Source: Adiantum capillus-veneris (taxonomy: Eukaryota > Streptophyta > Polypodiopsida > Polypodiales > Pteridaceae). Taken from it: a stretch of 64,000 nucleotides of DNA. Position 1 is the stretch's first letter; each line of letters opens with the position of its first letter. Below are positions 1-12,491 of the stretch, in pieces. The stretch covers positions 104,767,587 to 104,831,586 of the forward strand of contig CM043964.1 of NCBI GenBank assembly GCA_014529385.2. Direction: 5' to 3'. The position numbers were made by a program, and so were the translations under genes. The notes beneath the pieces were generated by a model. It saw only the letters and a list, made by a program, of their open reading frames with translations. It was not told the origin of the DNA and searched no databases.

Positions 1-235
1 ATGGCCCTAGGGCCATAGGGTTAACCAAACCACAAATCTCATGCTTTTAAAAGCACCACAAATGGATCCCTTATGGCCCCAGGACCCAGGTCCATAGGGC
101 TAAGCCTTATATCAATTTACTTTGCATGGTTTGTTTAACATAAGGGATCCATTTATTTGTGTTGCCCGCCCAAGCATGAATTGATGGTTTGTTTAAATCT
201 ATGGCCCTAGGATCCATAAGCAATTTAAATGGGTG
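1..235. repeat. Hairpin-rich segment at window edge
   Basis: No gene is seen. The stretch is dense in short dyads. Positions 1-16 are a perfect palindrome (ATGGCCCTAGGGCCAT) and 42-55 another (TGCTTTTAAAAGCA). A 17-nt segment near 59-75 (around GGATCCCTTATG) recurs inverted near 139-155. The motif ATGGTTTGTTTAA occurs twice (about 127 and 183). It abuts the gypsy remnant directly, so it may be a small non-autonomous insertion. Its left end lies outside the window. Confidence 0.4.
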
Positions 236-237
236 TT

Positions 238-1592
238 GATTTAATCATCAAAATTGATCAACAAAGTAGCAAGTATTTATTGCCGCAACCCTTAATAGAT
301 GATAGACATATTAAGTGGATTTCCTTCATTCAAAGTTTTCAACCAAACATTCAATACCAACCTGGTAAGGAATATGTTGAGATGATTCTTTGAGCCAAAG
401 ACCCTGTCTTAAAAATCTATCAACTATTACGGGTACTTCATTTGATTCAATTCTCGACACTTATGCACAAGATAATGCTTTTAAAACCACATGGTTTCAT
501 ATAATTGAGAATTCTGTGCACACGTTTTTGGAATACACTATTCAAGAAAAATGTCTTTGTTTCAAACAAAAATTCTGTGTAACTAAACATTTCGTACATT
601 AATCATTGAAGAGTTGCACAAACCACTCAATGCTGGACATTGAGGATTTTCTTCTACTTTTCAAAACTTATGTCGTGATTTATATTGGCCTACTATGAAA
701 AATGACGTTAAACATTATGTTTCAACTTTTTTGATTTGTCAAAAGATCAAAGTAGAAACAGGTAAGAAATTGGGACTTTTACACCCTCTCCCTATTCTTG
801 AAAAACCTTGCAAACATATTTCAATGGATTTTGTTACTGGATTTCCACTCACTATTCACAAGCGTGATATGAGTTGGAATGTAATTGATCACTTTTATAA
901 ACAAGCATACTTCATTTATTTTAAGAGAACACTTAGAGCACATCAAGCTGCACTTCTATTTCTAAAAGATGTCTTTGCATATCATGGTTTGCCTAAAGTA
1001 ATAATATCTGATGGAGATTCAAAATTTTGTGGTGCTTTTTGGACTAGTGATTTTGAAAACCTTGGAAGTACACTTGATTTTACTTTTGCATTCCATCATG
1101 AATCTAATGGTTAAACAAGAGTCACTAATCACACTATGAATATTGACTTGTTAAAAGCTTATGTTTTTTCTCAACACAAGAAACGGGATGATTATTAGTA
1201 TATTCTACAACTTTCATATAACAACACCACTCACACTACCACAGGTAAATCTCCATTTGAAATTTTGTATGGTCATTATTTTCCTACTCTTGCTTTATGT
1301 CTTTCTAATGATGTGCCTGTCGTTGATGATATTACTGCTAATTTTCTTGTTTTTTATGCAAGTGTGCATTCTGCCATTAAGAAGTTTACACTAAGCATGG
1401 TAACAAGAACTGCAAGGTGATTATGTTATGCTTGGCATTGAAAAACAACAAATCAAAAGTGTTGATACTAATGTTTTTACTAAACTCTTTTCTCGTTTTT
1501 ACGGTCCATTCACAATTTTTGTTGTGTTCAATGATGTTTCATTTTGTTTAGACTCACCTTCAAATTGACACATTCACAATGCAATGGTGAAA
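238..1592 (+). pseudogene. Ty3/gypsy pol remnant: RNase H end, integrase, C-terminal domain
   Basis: This is a decayed 3' part of a Ty3/gypsy polyprotein. From about 241 the frame reads as the RNase H/integrase linker, with WISFIQSF and QYQPGKE. Positions 695-1114 carry the integrase: a degenerate zinc-binding region, the first catalytic Asp in MDFVTGF and the second in IISDGDSKF. A TAA stop falls just after the segment aligned with the HP-x-x-NGQ motif, so the catalytic Glu region is lost from that frame. GKSPFEILYG near 1245 and KLFSRFYGPF near 1480 mark the integrase tail and chromodomain-like end. Gag, protease and the reverse transcriptase core are absent. Several frames are needed, so no product is expected. 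Confidence 0.85.
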
Positions 1593-1596
1593 AAAA

Positions 1597-2440
1597 ATTG
1601 GAGGCCCCTCTTTTACACTTACTTACACTTTAGTTATGAGTGGAGCACATTACTTATTGCATAACCCTCTTAGGGAGAGTTCTCAATGTCCTACTTTCAA
1701 AGCAGCCATAGTGGATTATTGATAAAATGTCTAAAACACTGTGCAAAAGTAGAATAATCGAGAGACTTATTTTTTGTTGGTGCCTCCTTCTCAACTCCCA
1801 AAGTTCTAATCTACAAATCATCATGCACTCACTATTAGTAAAATCAAACAGACATCCCATATTAAACCATTAAGCCAGATATCCCGTTTGCAGTTAACCA
1901 CGTGCAACAGGAGGGTACCCAACCTCGTAAAATCTCTCCCACCAGGGATAGCAACTATCCTCAGTTGCTCAATAGAGAATCAATATTGGACCGTGAGTGA
2001 TCAAAAGTGTAGAGAAGGTCTGGGAAGTTGCGAGAAAAAAAATCATGCATCCATTTCGCATCCTCTCTATGGTGGCCTTTGAAGGTCGAAAGATAGGAGC
2101 TATAAACCATGCTAGTGCATATTGTTGTGGTCTCATGATCAACTATTTGTGCAGGAATGAGTTGTTCTTTTTGGTCCACAAGTGAAGGTGGATCCTCATA
2201 AATGTGATGCATAGGTAGGGGTCCTTTGAAAGGTCTAAAAGACCAATGGTATTAAATATGTCCAAACTCCACAACAGGTGCCATGGAGTTTGGGGTGCAA
2301 AGTTTTAGGTCTTTCTTGTGTAGATGTCCAAAATTTTCCCTTCCCTCTCTCATATACTATGTTGTATTTTTTTTGTACTCCATGATTATGTCTATATCTC
2401 TTAAAATACCTCTTACACACTCTTTCCTTGTCAATCTATT

Positions 2441-2483
<43 letters not shown>

Positions 2484-2600
2484 GTGTGTGAGTTGTCATA
2501 GTCTAAGTGTGTGTGTACTTGAATTTGGAAGAGAAGGTGAGAGGTTGAAGGAGAAGTATATGAGGAATTGTTGATTTGTTTAAGCAAATGATCTCCCCAA
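1597..2600. repeat. Dispersed repeat, left copy
   Basis: Two parts match DNA at the other end of the window. Positions 1597-1930 resemble 62,250-62,560 in direct orientation. Positions 2275-2600, including the GT tract, resemble 61,865-62,215 in inverted orientation. Roughly 345 bp between the two arms has no partner. No protein is recognised: the short open frame near 2283-2501 is the translation of this repeat and its microsatellite, and it recurs in the inverted copy. Confidence 0.7.
2444..2491. repeat. (GT)n microsatellite
   Basis: About 48 bp of alternating GT with one GC interruption, inside the dispersed repeat. The inverted relative at 61,977-62,036 has a CA tract at the equivalent place, so the tract belongs to the repeat family. 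Confidence 0.95.
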
Positions 2601-2879
2601 CTTTTGATAGGAAATATCTAAAAAATATTTTCTAAATACCCAAACTCTGAGAAAATTGGAGTTGATTTGTAGAAGTTGTGGCCTCCCCACTGAAGGTGAA
2701 ATGTAGGGAGAGACTCCATTTAAGATAGAGTTGTCACATAAAAAATTGGAATCTTCTAGAATAGAAGGAATATGATGGCATACTATGTATCAATGGATAG
2801 GACCATCTTGGTGAGTAAATTCTAATCCCAAAAGGTCCACCAAGTTTTGATTCCATTTGTAAAATTTTAGTGTGCGCTC

Positions 2880-3880
2880 ATTTTGGACAAGAGAGAGAAA
2901 GTCAAAGTCCTTATAGGGCCCCTTTCACAATCCAAATTTTTCATAATGTGTGCTTTTTTCAGTTTGTCTTTCTGCAGTGTTATCTCCCTTATATATCCTT
3001 CTTTTCGTTGCATGAATCCAATGGATAGTTATTTTGTCTGCATCTGCTTTAATTCTAGCTCCATTTCTAGGTCTCGAAATTTTTTTTCCAAAGCTTTATA
3101 AGACTCATCGATTCCGTGTAGCGTGGCACTTTTGGGTTCTCTTTGAGCTAATTTAGTAGTGTATTTTTCTCTTAGCAACAAGTTTCTGAATGTGGCATCT
3201 GAGTATTGGCAATACTGAGTTGGATCTGTAGCCTTTGTAGTGTGAAAGTTGAGTCTTGTAAAGTGGTGGTTGCTTCTTTAAATAGTTTTTGTTTCTGTTG
3301 ATTCTTTGTTTGGGGAGCTTGCAAGTCTGTTGCTACAAACTTTGCACCTAGCTATGCCAGTTCCTTGTGCTTTATTTCCATTGCTTCTTTGTATGCTTCA
3401 TTTAAATTCGTAACAATGTTGAGGTGATCATTTGAGTGTTGTAGCCACTGATACAAATTTGTGAAGTTATTGGTGGCGAGCATAGATATTTCCTTTTATT
3501 TAATCAACTACATCATGCGTAAATTGTGTGTACTCATCAATGTCGTCTATAATTTCCTAGTTTTTTGAGTGGCTAGATTTAGGATAGTCCGTTTGTGTGT
3601 TTGGAGCCTCGGTTGAGAGGTCTTCATCTCGATTATCCACTTGCTCCTTTTCAAGCTCCTCTTCAGGCTTTATCTGTGCTTCTACATTTCCAGCATTTGG
3701 AGAACTTTCCCCTAGTTGTGGTTGCTCCCTTGGAGGATTAAAGTGTTCTTCTTTATTGCGTTCTTGTTTTGGTGAGGAGTCCTCTCTAGGTGGTGTTTAC
3801 TCTTTGCATTTTGCTTTTGCATGCTCTTTGCATCAACATTCTCATTATCTTTGGATTTCTTTCAATCCCTAAATCTATTA
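2880..3880 (-). other. Unassigned minus-strand coding-like region
   Basis: No family is recognised. On the minus strand about 80 codons (roughly 3,812 down to 3,564) are open without an ATG. They encode an acidic stretch rich in Glu, Pro, Gln and Ser. Continuing to about 3,000, other frames read as a Lys/Glu/Gln-rich helical sequence with heptad-like spacing, broken by several stops. Composition and decay suggest a retroelement gag or accessory region, but no zinc knuckle, protease or RT motif supports that. The Ser-rich plus-strand frame at 3,597-3,872 is its mirror image. Confidence 0.3.
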
Positions 3881-3899
3881 AATGTATATATAAGTAGAG

Positions 3900-5500
3900 A
3901 GTTTCTTTGGTTCCTCATAGAAAGAAAGTTAAGGTTCATTGTATCTTTCTCTTCTTCAATGAGATAGTATATTCATTTTGGTTGTTGGTCTACTCTTTTG
4001 ATGTTTTCTAGGTCACAAAAGAGAAATTAAATATACAATATATTGTCCTAGCTAGACTAAACAAAAAGTGGCAGTTGATTACCATGAGCTTAGACTAGCA
4101 GGCTTCTTGTCATTTTTTATCTTTCTTTGTTTTGATGTAGACACCTCCATAACCATAATATCCTCATTGTCAACGTTCAAATGTTCGACAAGATGTAATT
4201 TACTCAAAGATCACCTTTGATCCATCACAATTGGAGTCTAAACTTGTTACATGTGCAAAATTACAAGAACACATACGATTCTAAATAAATTATACACTAT
4301 CATAACAAATAATAATCTTGTGTATTCATACATAATGATATATTCCTTACAATATCGTTCTCATTCTCTAGGTGAACATTAATTGCACATAAGTTTCTAT
4401 TTTTTGTCAGCTTGTATAAAGTCAAAATTGTTGTGTTTTATTTCATTCACCAAAAGTATTGCAAGCAGGTTGTGAGAATGCATAAGGATTTGTGACACAA
4501 CAAGCTAGCAGTTAAACCTAGATACATTCGGATGCTACTTTAACGTGCTTGTATCTCAATATCTTGTACTTCATCATCTTTGCCTTTTAGAGTCTCAATG
4601 AAGCACGCATTTCTAAATCTCCATCAATGGTGTTAGATAGAAGATTTCAATAAAATAAACCAGGCAAATATAGATTAAACACAATATATATTTTCATCTA
4701 TAAAACTATAACTACTTTGCAAGGCCATATCATATGTGTCAAATACAATTATATATCTTGCCCTTTTTGACACACATGCCTGGGTTCTCTTCACATTTGC
4801 CAATGTTACAACTTCAACAATGATTCATGAACTCTGAGAATAATGTAAAATAAAACCAAATAAATGAAACTAATTCACAAAAGGCTTACCTTTTGCAATG
4901 TGTCAAAATTGTGAAATAATTGTTTTCCTATTTGATGACATCATCTTTGTCAAAGTCACATTTTATCCTTTGATGTTACACAAAGCTGGTGCTTAGTCAA
5001 ATTATGAAGAAATTATTAATTTGTTATGGTGAAAGGGTAGACTTTCTTATCCATACCAAATTACGATACTCAAGAAAACAGATTTTGAAAGGACCATAAC
5101 ATGGACATGTTACACCAATGTAGAAAATAAATTATTCATTCAATTATCAATACATACTGAAAGGTTTGACAACATTGCATCACATTTGATACATCCACAT
5201 CAAATAATGAATAGCATAGACAATTATTTTTGGTAACACAAGGTCCAATGTATGGCGAGAAAAGGTAACATGACTATGTCTAAAGCCAAAAGATTAGTTT
5301 CACAATTTCTAAAGGCCACATTATATAACCACTTATTGTAGGTTTGTAGTGATCATGGTCCACACATCCTTCTGAATGATTACACCTCAATACCTTGGGT
5401 TTAGAGCTTGCCATGTATATGGAGGTCATTGAATACATTGTCTCCATTTGATTTCTATAAATACCTCTACACTTTGAGTAGTTGAGAGTGTTTGGGTTAA
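3900..5500. other. AT-rich stretch without recognisable features
   Basis: About 1.6 kb with no long open frame, RNA gene, LTR end or tandem repeat that I can support on either strand. Confidence 0.5.
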
Positions 5501-5534
5501 ACCTTCCATACTTGTGTAGGAGAATAGAGGCGAC

Positions 5535-6257
5535 TTAAAAAAGGAAACAAATTTCAAACAATAGACTAACAATCAATAAATTTGTTGTTCTTGAATTATG
5601 ATTGTTGTACCCAAACAAATCTTGCACACTACATACATCACTTAGCCACTTGAAGTTTAGGGCACTTCTTGCCATTTGCAATGTCCGTGCACCAAAAATT
5701 GTGAAATCTCCATCTAAGCTAAGGGTTTCTAGATTTTTCTTATCAATACAATGTTGCATGCCATATCGCAGGGGATTGATACTTTTGTATATCTTGCCTA
5801 CTTTTGTACAAATCAACATGCCAACGGGTCCCTTCTTGTTTACAAACTGTACAAGCAAGTTTAGGTGTTGCATAACACCTACTATGCCTTGGTTCTTACA
5901 AGGAGGAAGGCACATCCTATGAGAGAGATGAATCTTTAGCCTCACACCATCCATGATTGTTGGTATTATATGATAGTGTATTGATCTTGCAAGTGTTTCT
6001 TTCCTTCCTATTTTAATTCATCCTTTCTAGAGCTGTTGCATACACATCATCCAAGGAAATCCATTCTTTGGCCTTACAAATTCAATGGCATCTAGCTCTT
6101 TAATACAAGATTTCACAATGGTAAGCATGTGTTGAGCTACATCTCTAATTTTTTGTAAGTTTACAATAGAAAACTGCTTCGAAGATGTGCTATTAGAGAC
6201 CTTCTTGAACCAGGCCCTATTTTTTTTTAGGGTCATAAAAAATCTTGTGTTGGTCAC
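5535..6257 (-). pseudogene. Unidentified protein-coding fragments
   Basis: Two minus-strand frames, 6257-6027 (76 codons) and 5954-5535 (139 codons), follow each other in the same direction and may be one broken gene. The second encodes a mixed hydrophobic/charged sequence with several Cys residues (MCLPPCKN, LDGDFTIFGA) and no obvious repeat or membrane segment. I do not recognise a domain. Their place just outside the C1 copia LTR suggests older DNA into which C1 inserted. Confidence 0.3.
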
Positions 6258-6291
6258 GATAAAATTTCCATAAGAATTCCTTTCCTCTTAG

Positions 6292-6430
6292 TGTTGAGAT
6301 GTAGAGAGAAAGAGAGGCGAGACAAGAGACACACCATGTACGCTTCCAAAAACTGATTCATATCGAGGACAAGATACAAATATATGGGTGAGACCAAGTT
6401 GAGTAGAGTGAGACATATATAGCCCCAACA
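6292..6430 (-). repeat. C1 3' LTR
   Basis: 139 bp bounded by TGTTGAGATG and GCCCCAACA on the plus strand, matching inverted the LTRs of C3. A C-rich run follows at 6431 (polypurine tract on the minus strand). Then comes the family's conserved 3' untranslated segment, visible around GGATGAAAAAACCC. I could not identify a target-site duplicate because the opposite end is lost. Confidence 0.85.
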
Positions 6431-6661
6431 CCCCCAATCAAAGAAAGGTCTCTAGCTTTGGATGAAAAAACCCTTGGGGAGTTCAAGGCAGAAACCCAAG
6501 CCCCTATACAATGTGAAAATATGAACCAGCGATGATGATGTGAAAGTAAATTGTGTATCTATGTACAAATATACAAGTGATTCAAAGATCACAGTGTGCA
6601 AGTGTGGAGTGTGCATAGTGAATGGTACCTATACGATTACAATGTCATATTTACAAAGCTA

Positions 6662-9590
6662 TTACAATAGTAGAGAAGATAATCTAGAAACTCCAAGCTC
6701 AGATCGCAAGATGATGAAATGTGACTCATTGAGGCCTTTGGTAAGAATGTCTGCAATCATTTGGTCACTTGGATAGTTTTCAACCATTATGGTGTCTTTG
6801 CGTACTTCATACTTGACATAATGATAATGGACAACAATGTGCTTTGACTTGTTATGTTGAACATAGTGTTTTGCAAGACTAATAGCACTTTGGTTGTCAC
6901 ACCTCAAGGGTATTCTAGAAAGAGGAGAGTGAACAATATCAAACCAACATTTATAAAATCCAGATCAGCTCACAAGCTGCAAGAGATGCCGCAATATATT
7001 CTAACTCAAAAATTGCAACACAATGTTGTTTCTTACTAGTACAAGACAACCCTTTATAAAGAAGCAATTTCGACTAGTAGATCGCATAGATAAATGTGAG
7101 CTTGTCCAATCCGCATCTGTGTAACCCAAAAGAAAAAGAGATTGCATAGAAGCCAACGTCAGTTGTCATCGATAGACCAAACCAATATCCGTAGTGTCTT
7201 TTAAGTATTTCAATACACACTTTTCTCCAGATCAATGCTTAAGAGAAGCATGTGCAAGATGTTGTCTAAGATAATTAGCAACAAACAAAATATCAGGACG
7301 AGTGTTCATGATAGCAAATTGAAGACATCCAATCAAGCTAGCATAATATTGATTTGTGACAAGTTGATCGCAGCTGTCAGAAGTGTTCTTTGTAGAACTT
7401 GAAAGACAAGGTGTGTTGGCCAAATGTGCAAATTCCATACCATATTTTTGAATAGTATCTACGATTAACTTTGATTGTCAAAGGAATAAAATACCTTTTG
7501 TATGGTTCCATTGAATCTGAATGCCAAGATAATAACTTTTTCACTTGCTGAAGAAATCCCAAGTCATTGGAAACAAGAATCACAAAGCTGCTATGTTGGC
7601 ATTTTATGTATAAGTTGGGGTCTTAAGAGCAAGAGATGAATCCTTTAGAGGTGAGAAAAAGATCAAATTTTGTATACCAAGCCCGTGAAGCTTGTTTGAG
7701 ACTATATAGTGATTTATGGATTTGAGCAACAAGGTCTTCTTTACCTTTTCCTCTTCTAGGCTACCATTCAAAAAAGCAATTCTCACATCCATTTGATGAG
7801 CTTCTAAGTCAAATTGAGAAGCACATGCCAATAAAACTCAAACATTTGTAATGCAAACAACTGGTGAAAAGGTCTCTTGATAATCAACATTAGCAACTTG
7901 GGAGTAACCTTTTGCAACTAAAGGTGCCTTGAACTTGTCAAAAGATTTATCTGCTTTTACATTTGTCTTATACACCCACTTACACTTAATAGTTGTAGGA
8001 CCAGGAGGTAGTTTAGTTAGTATCCATGTACCTTTAGAGATAAGACAATTGTACTCTGTTTCCATAACCTCTTGTATTGATCCTTTTGTTGTGAAGTGAT
8101 AACTTCATTATAAGTAACGAGATCTTTAAAAGTAGAGAAAGCATTATCAACAATATCGTCATAATAAACATGACATGAACCATGTTTAAAATCAATAGGC
8201 AGATCAACAAAAATATCAATATCATCATCGTCAACATTCGCAACGGATTGTTTTGAAGAGGAAAGTTTCTCTACAGGAATATTTTTATCATCTGAAATAA
8301 ATGGAAAATCTTGAAGAAAAACTAAGTATCATCAAAATCATCCATGGACCAAGAGCCTCCCCCACAAGCTATTCGTTAAAAGTACCACCACGATTTGCAA
8401 TTACTTTCTTAGAGGAAGGGTCATAGAATTTGTAGCCTTTGAAAGTGTCAAAATATCCAATAAAATTAAATTCACGAACAAGAGCATCAAGATTTGTTCA
8501 TGTTTCTTTGGGAACATGAATATAAGAAATACATTTAAAGGTTTGAAAATGAGATACAAAAGGAATGTCACATGTCCATGCTGTGATGGGTATCTTAGCA
8601 GATGGTGCAGTAGTAGGAAGATGATTTTGAATAAATACTGTTGTCAAAGTAGCTTTAGCCCAGAAAACAAGAGATAACCCAGAATGAATTAGTATACATC
8701 TTACAACATTGAGAATAGTGCGATTATTTCATTCAACAATGCCATTCTATTGAGGTGAATATGACATAGTGTGCTCATAATGAATTCCACTGTCAGCATA
8801 GTAACTCACAAATGCTCCAGAAATATTCGACTCCATTGTCACTACGAAGCTTCTTGCGGCAATGACCACTTTGAAGTTCCACAGCCTTGTGAAATTGTTT
8901 GAAAAAAAATAAGACCTCAGATTTTTTTCTAAGTAGAAATACAATCGTATACCATGAGAAATCATCAATGAAGGTAATGAAGTAGCGATATTGTGATCTC
9001 GAAGAAAGTAGAGGTCCACATATATCAGTATGACCAAGATCGAATATGTCATGAGAATGAGCTGTATTTGAGAGAAGAAAGGGTTTATGATTATGTTTCC
9101 CAAGAGAACAAAAAACTCACAAATTCCCATCTGGGGATGAGCTTTAAGATCCATGCCATGAACAAGATTATGACGGTGAAGATCAAGGAGTTCTGAGAAA
9201 TCAGCATGAACAAAACCATGATGCCATACTTTGCAATCATGATCACCTAGAGCAGTGACAACATTTGCTACAATATTATTAAGAGAGAGCTGAAACAAAT
9301 AACCATTTCGAGGAGCAGTGGCTATAGTCTATCCATGTTTCTCAATTTTCCATTTGGTATGATCAAATTCAGCAAAAAAACCAAGATCAACAAGTTTAGC
9401 AACTGAAACAAGATTACGTTGAAGATCTGGTACATGTAATACTCCTCGCAAGATTCGAGTGGAAGAAGATAAGGTACCAAGATATAAATCTTCAATACCG
9501 TTTACTTGACAAGTCATATCATTAGCAATATAAACAACACATTGATGGATGATAGCTACAGAGACACTTAGACTGATATGTAATATTTCT
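6662..9590 (-). pseudogene. C1 copia pol: protease end, integrase, RT, RNase H
   Basis: On the minus strand 9,570-9,330 aligns with the region after the copia protease (GIEDLYLGTLSS, LHVPDLQRNL). 9,298-8,747 is the integrase, with KVWHHGFVH and HMGICEF-like zinc residues and the motif YSPQ before the catalytic Glu. 8,065-7,604 is the RT start (GTWILTKLPPGP, KCKWVYKT, LVAKGYSQV, FSPVV). 7,438-7,232 and 6,907-6,662 are the RT tail and RNase H (CDNQSAISLAKHY, ADILTKGLNESHF). Compared with C3, 27 bp including the YVDD codons are missing near 7,575, so RT cannot be catalytic. Many frames are broken. Confidence 0.85.
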
Positions 9591-9593
9591 TGT

Positions 9594-9850
9594 TGTTGAA
9601 GTGCAGGGAGAGAGTGTAGGTAGACAAGGAGAGAGAGAGAGGACACCATCATATGCAATCCCCAAAGTATGTGGAAAGGACACACTAAGTACACATATAT
9701 ATTGGGGACTTCTAGATATATATACCATAAGTGTGGGCTCTCTATATAGCTCCAACACCCCCACTGAAATAGGCGTCTCTAACTGAGGATGAAAAAATCC
9801 TTGGGGGTACAAGGGAAAAACCCACATCACCATATGCATGCACTGTTATA
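9594..9850 (-). mobile_element. 3' LTR and 3' end of a second copia element (C2)
   Basis: 9594-9757 is a 164-bp copia LTR (TGTTGAAGTG to CTCCAACA), similar in layout to the C1 LTR but more diverged. It is followed by a C-rich run and by the conserved 3' untranslated segment (TGAGGATGAAAAAATCC, then GGGAAAAACCC), so it is the 3' end of a minus-strand element whose body would lie at higher coordinates. Recognisable sequence stops near 9,850. The LTR abuts the C1 protease region, consistent with C2 inserting into C1 and later losing its body, or with recombination between the two. Confidence 0.7.
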
Positions 9851-10145
9851 TTTATAATTATTAAAGTTTACAAAATTAATTTTCTAAGAGCTACATCACT
9901 CCATAATATACAATGTGTGCTTTCAAGCATCTTTGGAAGTTGAATAACCTTATATATACAGTTGAATTGATGCAAATTCTTCAAGATCTTTGAGCAGCTT
10001 CAACATCTTTGAGCCCCTGTACACAGTCTTTGACATGAATTTTATCCTGTAAATAATATCAACTCAAGAAACACATCGAGACGTGAAGGTTAGATAAAAT
10101 CACATCACATTGTCCTTGGAGACAGTTTGCAACGGCACTCTAGAG

Positions 10146-10233
10146 ACGACATAGAAACAAACATAATGCTCATGCAATCCCATGTGCAAACGACATAGAA
10201 ACAAATGTAGTATCAATGTAATCACATGTGCAC
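10146..10233. repeat. 44-bp tandem duplication
   Basis: Two imperfect copies beginning ACGACATAGAAACAAA, at 10,146 and 10,190. They lie in about 2 kb (9,850-11,880) that otherwise shows no gene. Confidence 0.7.
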
Positions 10234-10319
10234 ACACATATACAAAGAGGAGATGTAATGAACATATCAAGTCCCCCAAGATCTCAAAATATGGCAATTG
10301 TCATCATCATGGGTTTACG

Positions 10320-10372
10320 TACCATGGCATCACAGTATTCACCATGGCATCACGGTATTCACCATGGCATAA
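10320..10372. repeat. 20-bp tandem repeat, about 2.5 copies
   Basis: The unit ACCATGGCATCACRGTATTC is repeated head to tail. Related single ACCATGG units recur at about 10,418 and 10,498. No coding potential is apparent. Confidence 0.75.
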
Positions 10373-11887
10373 GAGACGCTTTTTTTTTTTGAAATAGCAA
10401 TCAACATGGCTTTATGTACCATGGCACCAGGGACGTTTTCAACGAATCAAAAAATAAAATAAATTGAATAGAAATATAAGATGAAATTACCCATGATACC
10501 ATGGATCCACATCATTACCATATTGCAGTTCAAAGTACCATAGATCCATGTTGTAACCATGTAGGCTCAAAGTAGCCTAGATCATTGTATGTCGTCGTCA
10601 CTATCATTAGGAACCATGGTCGTAATTGAACGTAATTGATAATAACAAATAAAGACCTATAATCACTGATAACAAGACTAGTTGAAGAAGAAGTGAGATA
10701 AAAATAATCAAGATTGAGTCTACAACAGTCAGTTTCACTGGTCGTAGATGAAGCGTCCAACTTGTCAACATGTGCACAGACTTTGGGCCATCAAACTTAA
10801 CCCAACAAATCGCATAGCAAGAGGTCATAGCCGTCGTGAGATGAAGCAATGCCTCGTCAAAATATGTTTTTTTTTTTTTAAAACAACATGAGAAGCATTT
10901 TATGAAAGAGAAAGTAAAAATAGCACATGAACGTGTTGCCGGTTTGGGACAGTTGTAGCCGTCGTGAGGCAACAGCACTACAAGCCCCGAGTGTGATACC
11001 TTTTCAAGCTGGGCGTGATCGATTGTGTACGAAGTTTCAAGAGAATCTTGTTTCCATCTTCACTAACAAGTCATAAGCTCAAAAGTGATCTTTGAGAGGG
11101 ACCCTCGGCAGTTAATCCCCTATGCAATTCCCAAGCCCCTTAATGTCATGCAGCCCCCTGCGGAAGCCTCCCAATATGCTTTCGGCCCTTGCAACTATCA
11201 TGGCCCCCAGAGCGACCCTATCCTCTCCTTCCAATGCAGCGCTCCCCCCCCCCCCCCCTTTTTTTTCAGCCCTATTCTTAGCTAGCTTCCTAGCTTCGGT
11301 TTATCAAGGTGTCCAAAATAGGGGCTGCCATCTTTGGGTTGTTAAATACTTGGTGCTGCCAGCTCTCAACTTTCTTCCGCCGCCGGGTTTATGAGATATG
11401 CTTACGATTTTTTCACCATCTCCAATGCAACAGGGCCAGCATCTACATCTATACTATATAAGCTTGCTGCATGGGGTTGGTCCGCTACATTCTGGCACGC
11501 TTTTGTACATCTTGAAGCATGCATGCTTTGTACAAATTGTATGCCCGTGAGTGCTGATTAGGTTGCACTATTTATTTGTTAGTCTCATTAACTATCAGCC
11601 CTTCTTGCAATAAAATTTGACCTGCAACCACCGTAGTGTCAAGTCAGAGCATCAACAAAACTAGGAACAATGAACGTCCGATAAGCGTTCAAGGATGGCA
11701 ATCTCTCGGGCATCAACAAAACTAGGGGCGATGAACATCCTCCTGAAGGGGTGAAAGACAACAGGCTGATGAGTGTTCAACTATTGTAATCTCTAGGGGT
11801 GAAAGACAACGGGCTGATGAGCTATGTTGTTGGGATAAAAGCCTTGTAATTGAGAGTTTTGCCCTAGACTGTCATTTGATCATTGGG

Positions 11888-12491
11888 AGACTTCATACGC
11901 GTATGAAGTCTTCGTATGAAGTCTTCATTGAGTTTTTCGGCTTAGGATTTTTCTGTAGCTTCCTTTGGTGACCGGGGAATCCCTTTATCAACTCTGATTC
12001 TCATTTGGATGTGGGCTAATTGGATGGCATCTAGAATACTCCTTAGGAGGGACTTTCTGATTTTGTGCTTCAAATGGTCATCACCTAGTCCAAACTTGTC
12101 TAAATTGAAGGCATGCATTGTATACAACATGGTGCACAAGCCAGTGCTGAGAATTTCTTGGTTTGGCCTGTACATAATAGTTTAGACATTATACGCGTAT
12201 AAAGTCTCCTAATGCAAAACAATTAGAAATTCCACAAGCAGGTATTGTATGGCTTCAGTAAAGTGTCCATGATCTCTGATAAGAATTTGAACTTGTGAAT
12301 TGTGTTAAAAGGCTTCAAAAGATGTCAATAAACATGATTTAGCTCTTCTGAGTGAATGAAGGTCAAAACACCTCCATTTGTGCTTGATGTGTGTTAGGGG
12401 GCTCATGATGATGTATTCCAAGAGCTAGAGGCTTTAAATCCAAGCTAGCCTGCCATATCAAGACTGGTAGACATTATACGTTGATGCAGCC
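11888..12491. repeat. 24-bp palindromes, left cluster, part 1
   Basis: 11,888-11,911 is a perfect 24-bp palindrome made of the half-site AGACTTCATACG and its reverse complement. A further half (CGTATGAAGTC) follows at once. 12,184-12,207 is a near-perfect copy with a single mismatched pair. A decayed copy starts at 12,469. The surrounding DNA has no gene that I recognise. The same motif recurs at 15.0-15.3 kb and 35.9-38.0 kb. Confidence 0.85.

Larger units (their letters stand above)
6292..9593 (-). mobile_element. Ty1/copia element C1, 5'-truncated
   Basis: This is a minus-strand copia element of the same family as C3 (44,295-49,736). Reading the minus strand, it starts inside the protease region near 9,590, runs through integrase, RT and RNase H, and ends in a 3' LTR at 6430-6292. 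The 5' LTR, leader and gag are missing. At the upper end it abuts the 3' LTR of another copia element (C2). Frameshifts, stops and loss of the RT active site make it non-autonomous. Confidence 0.85.
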
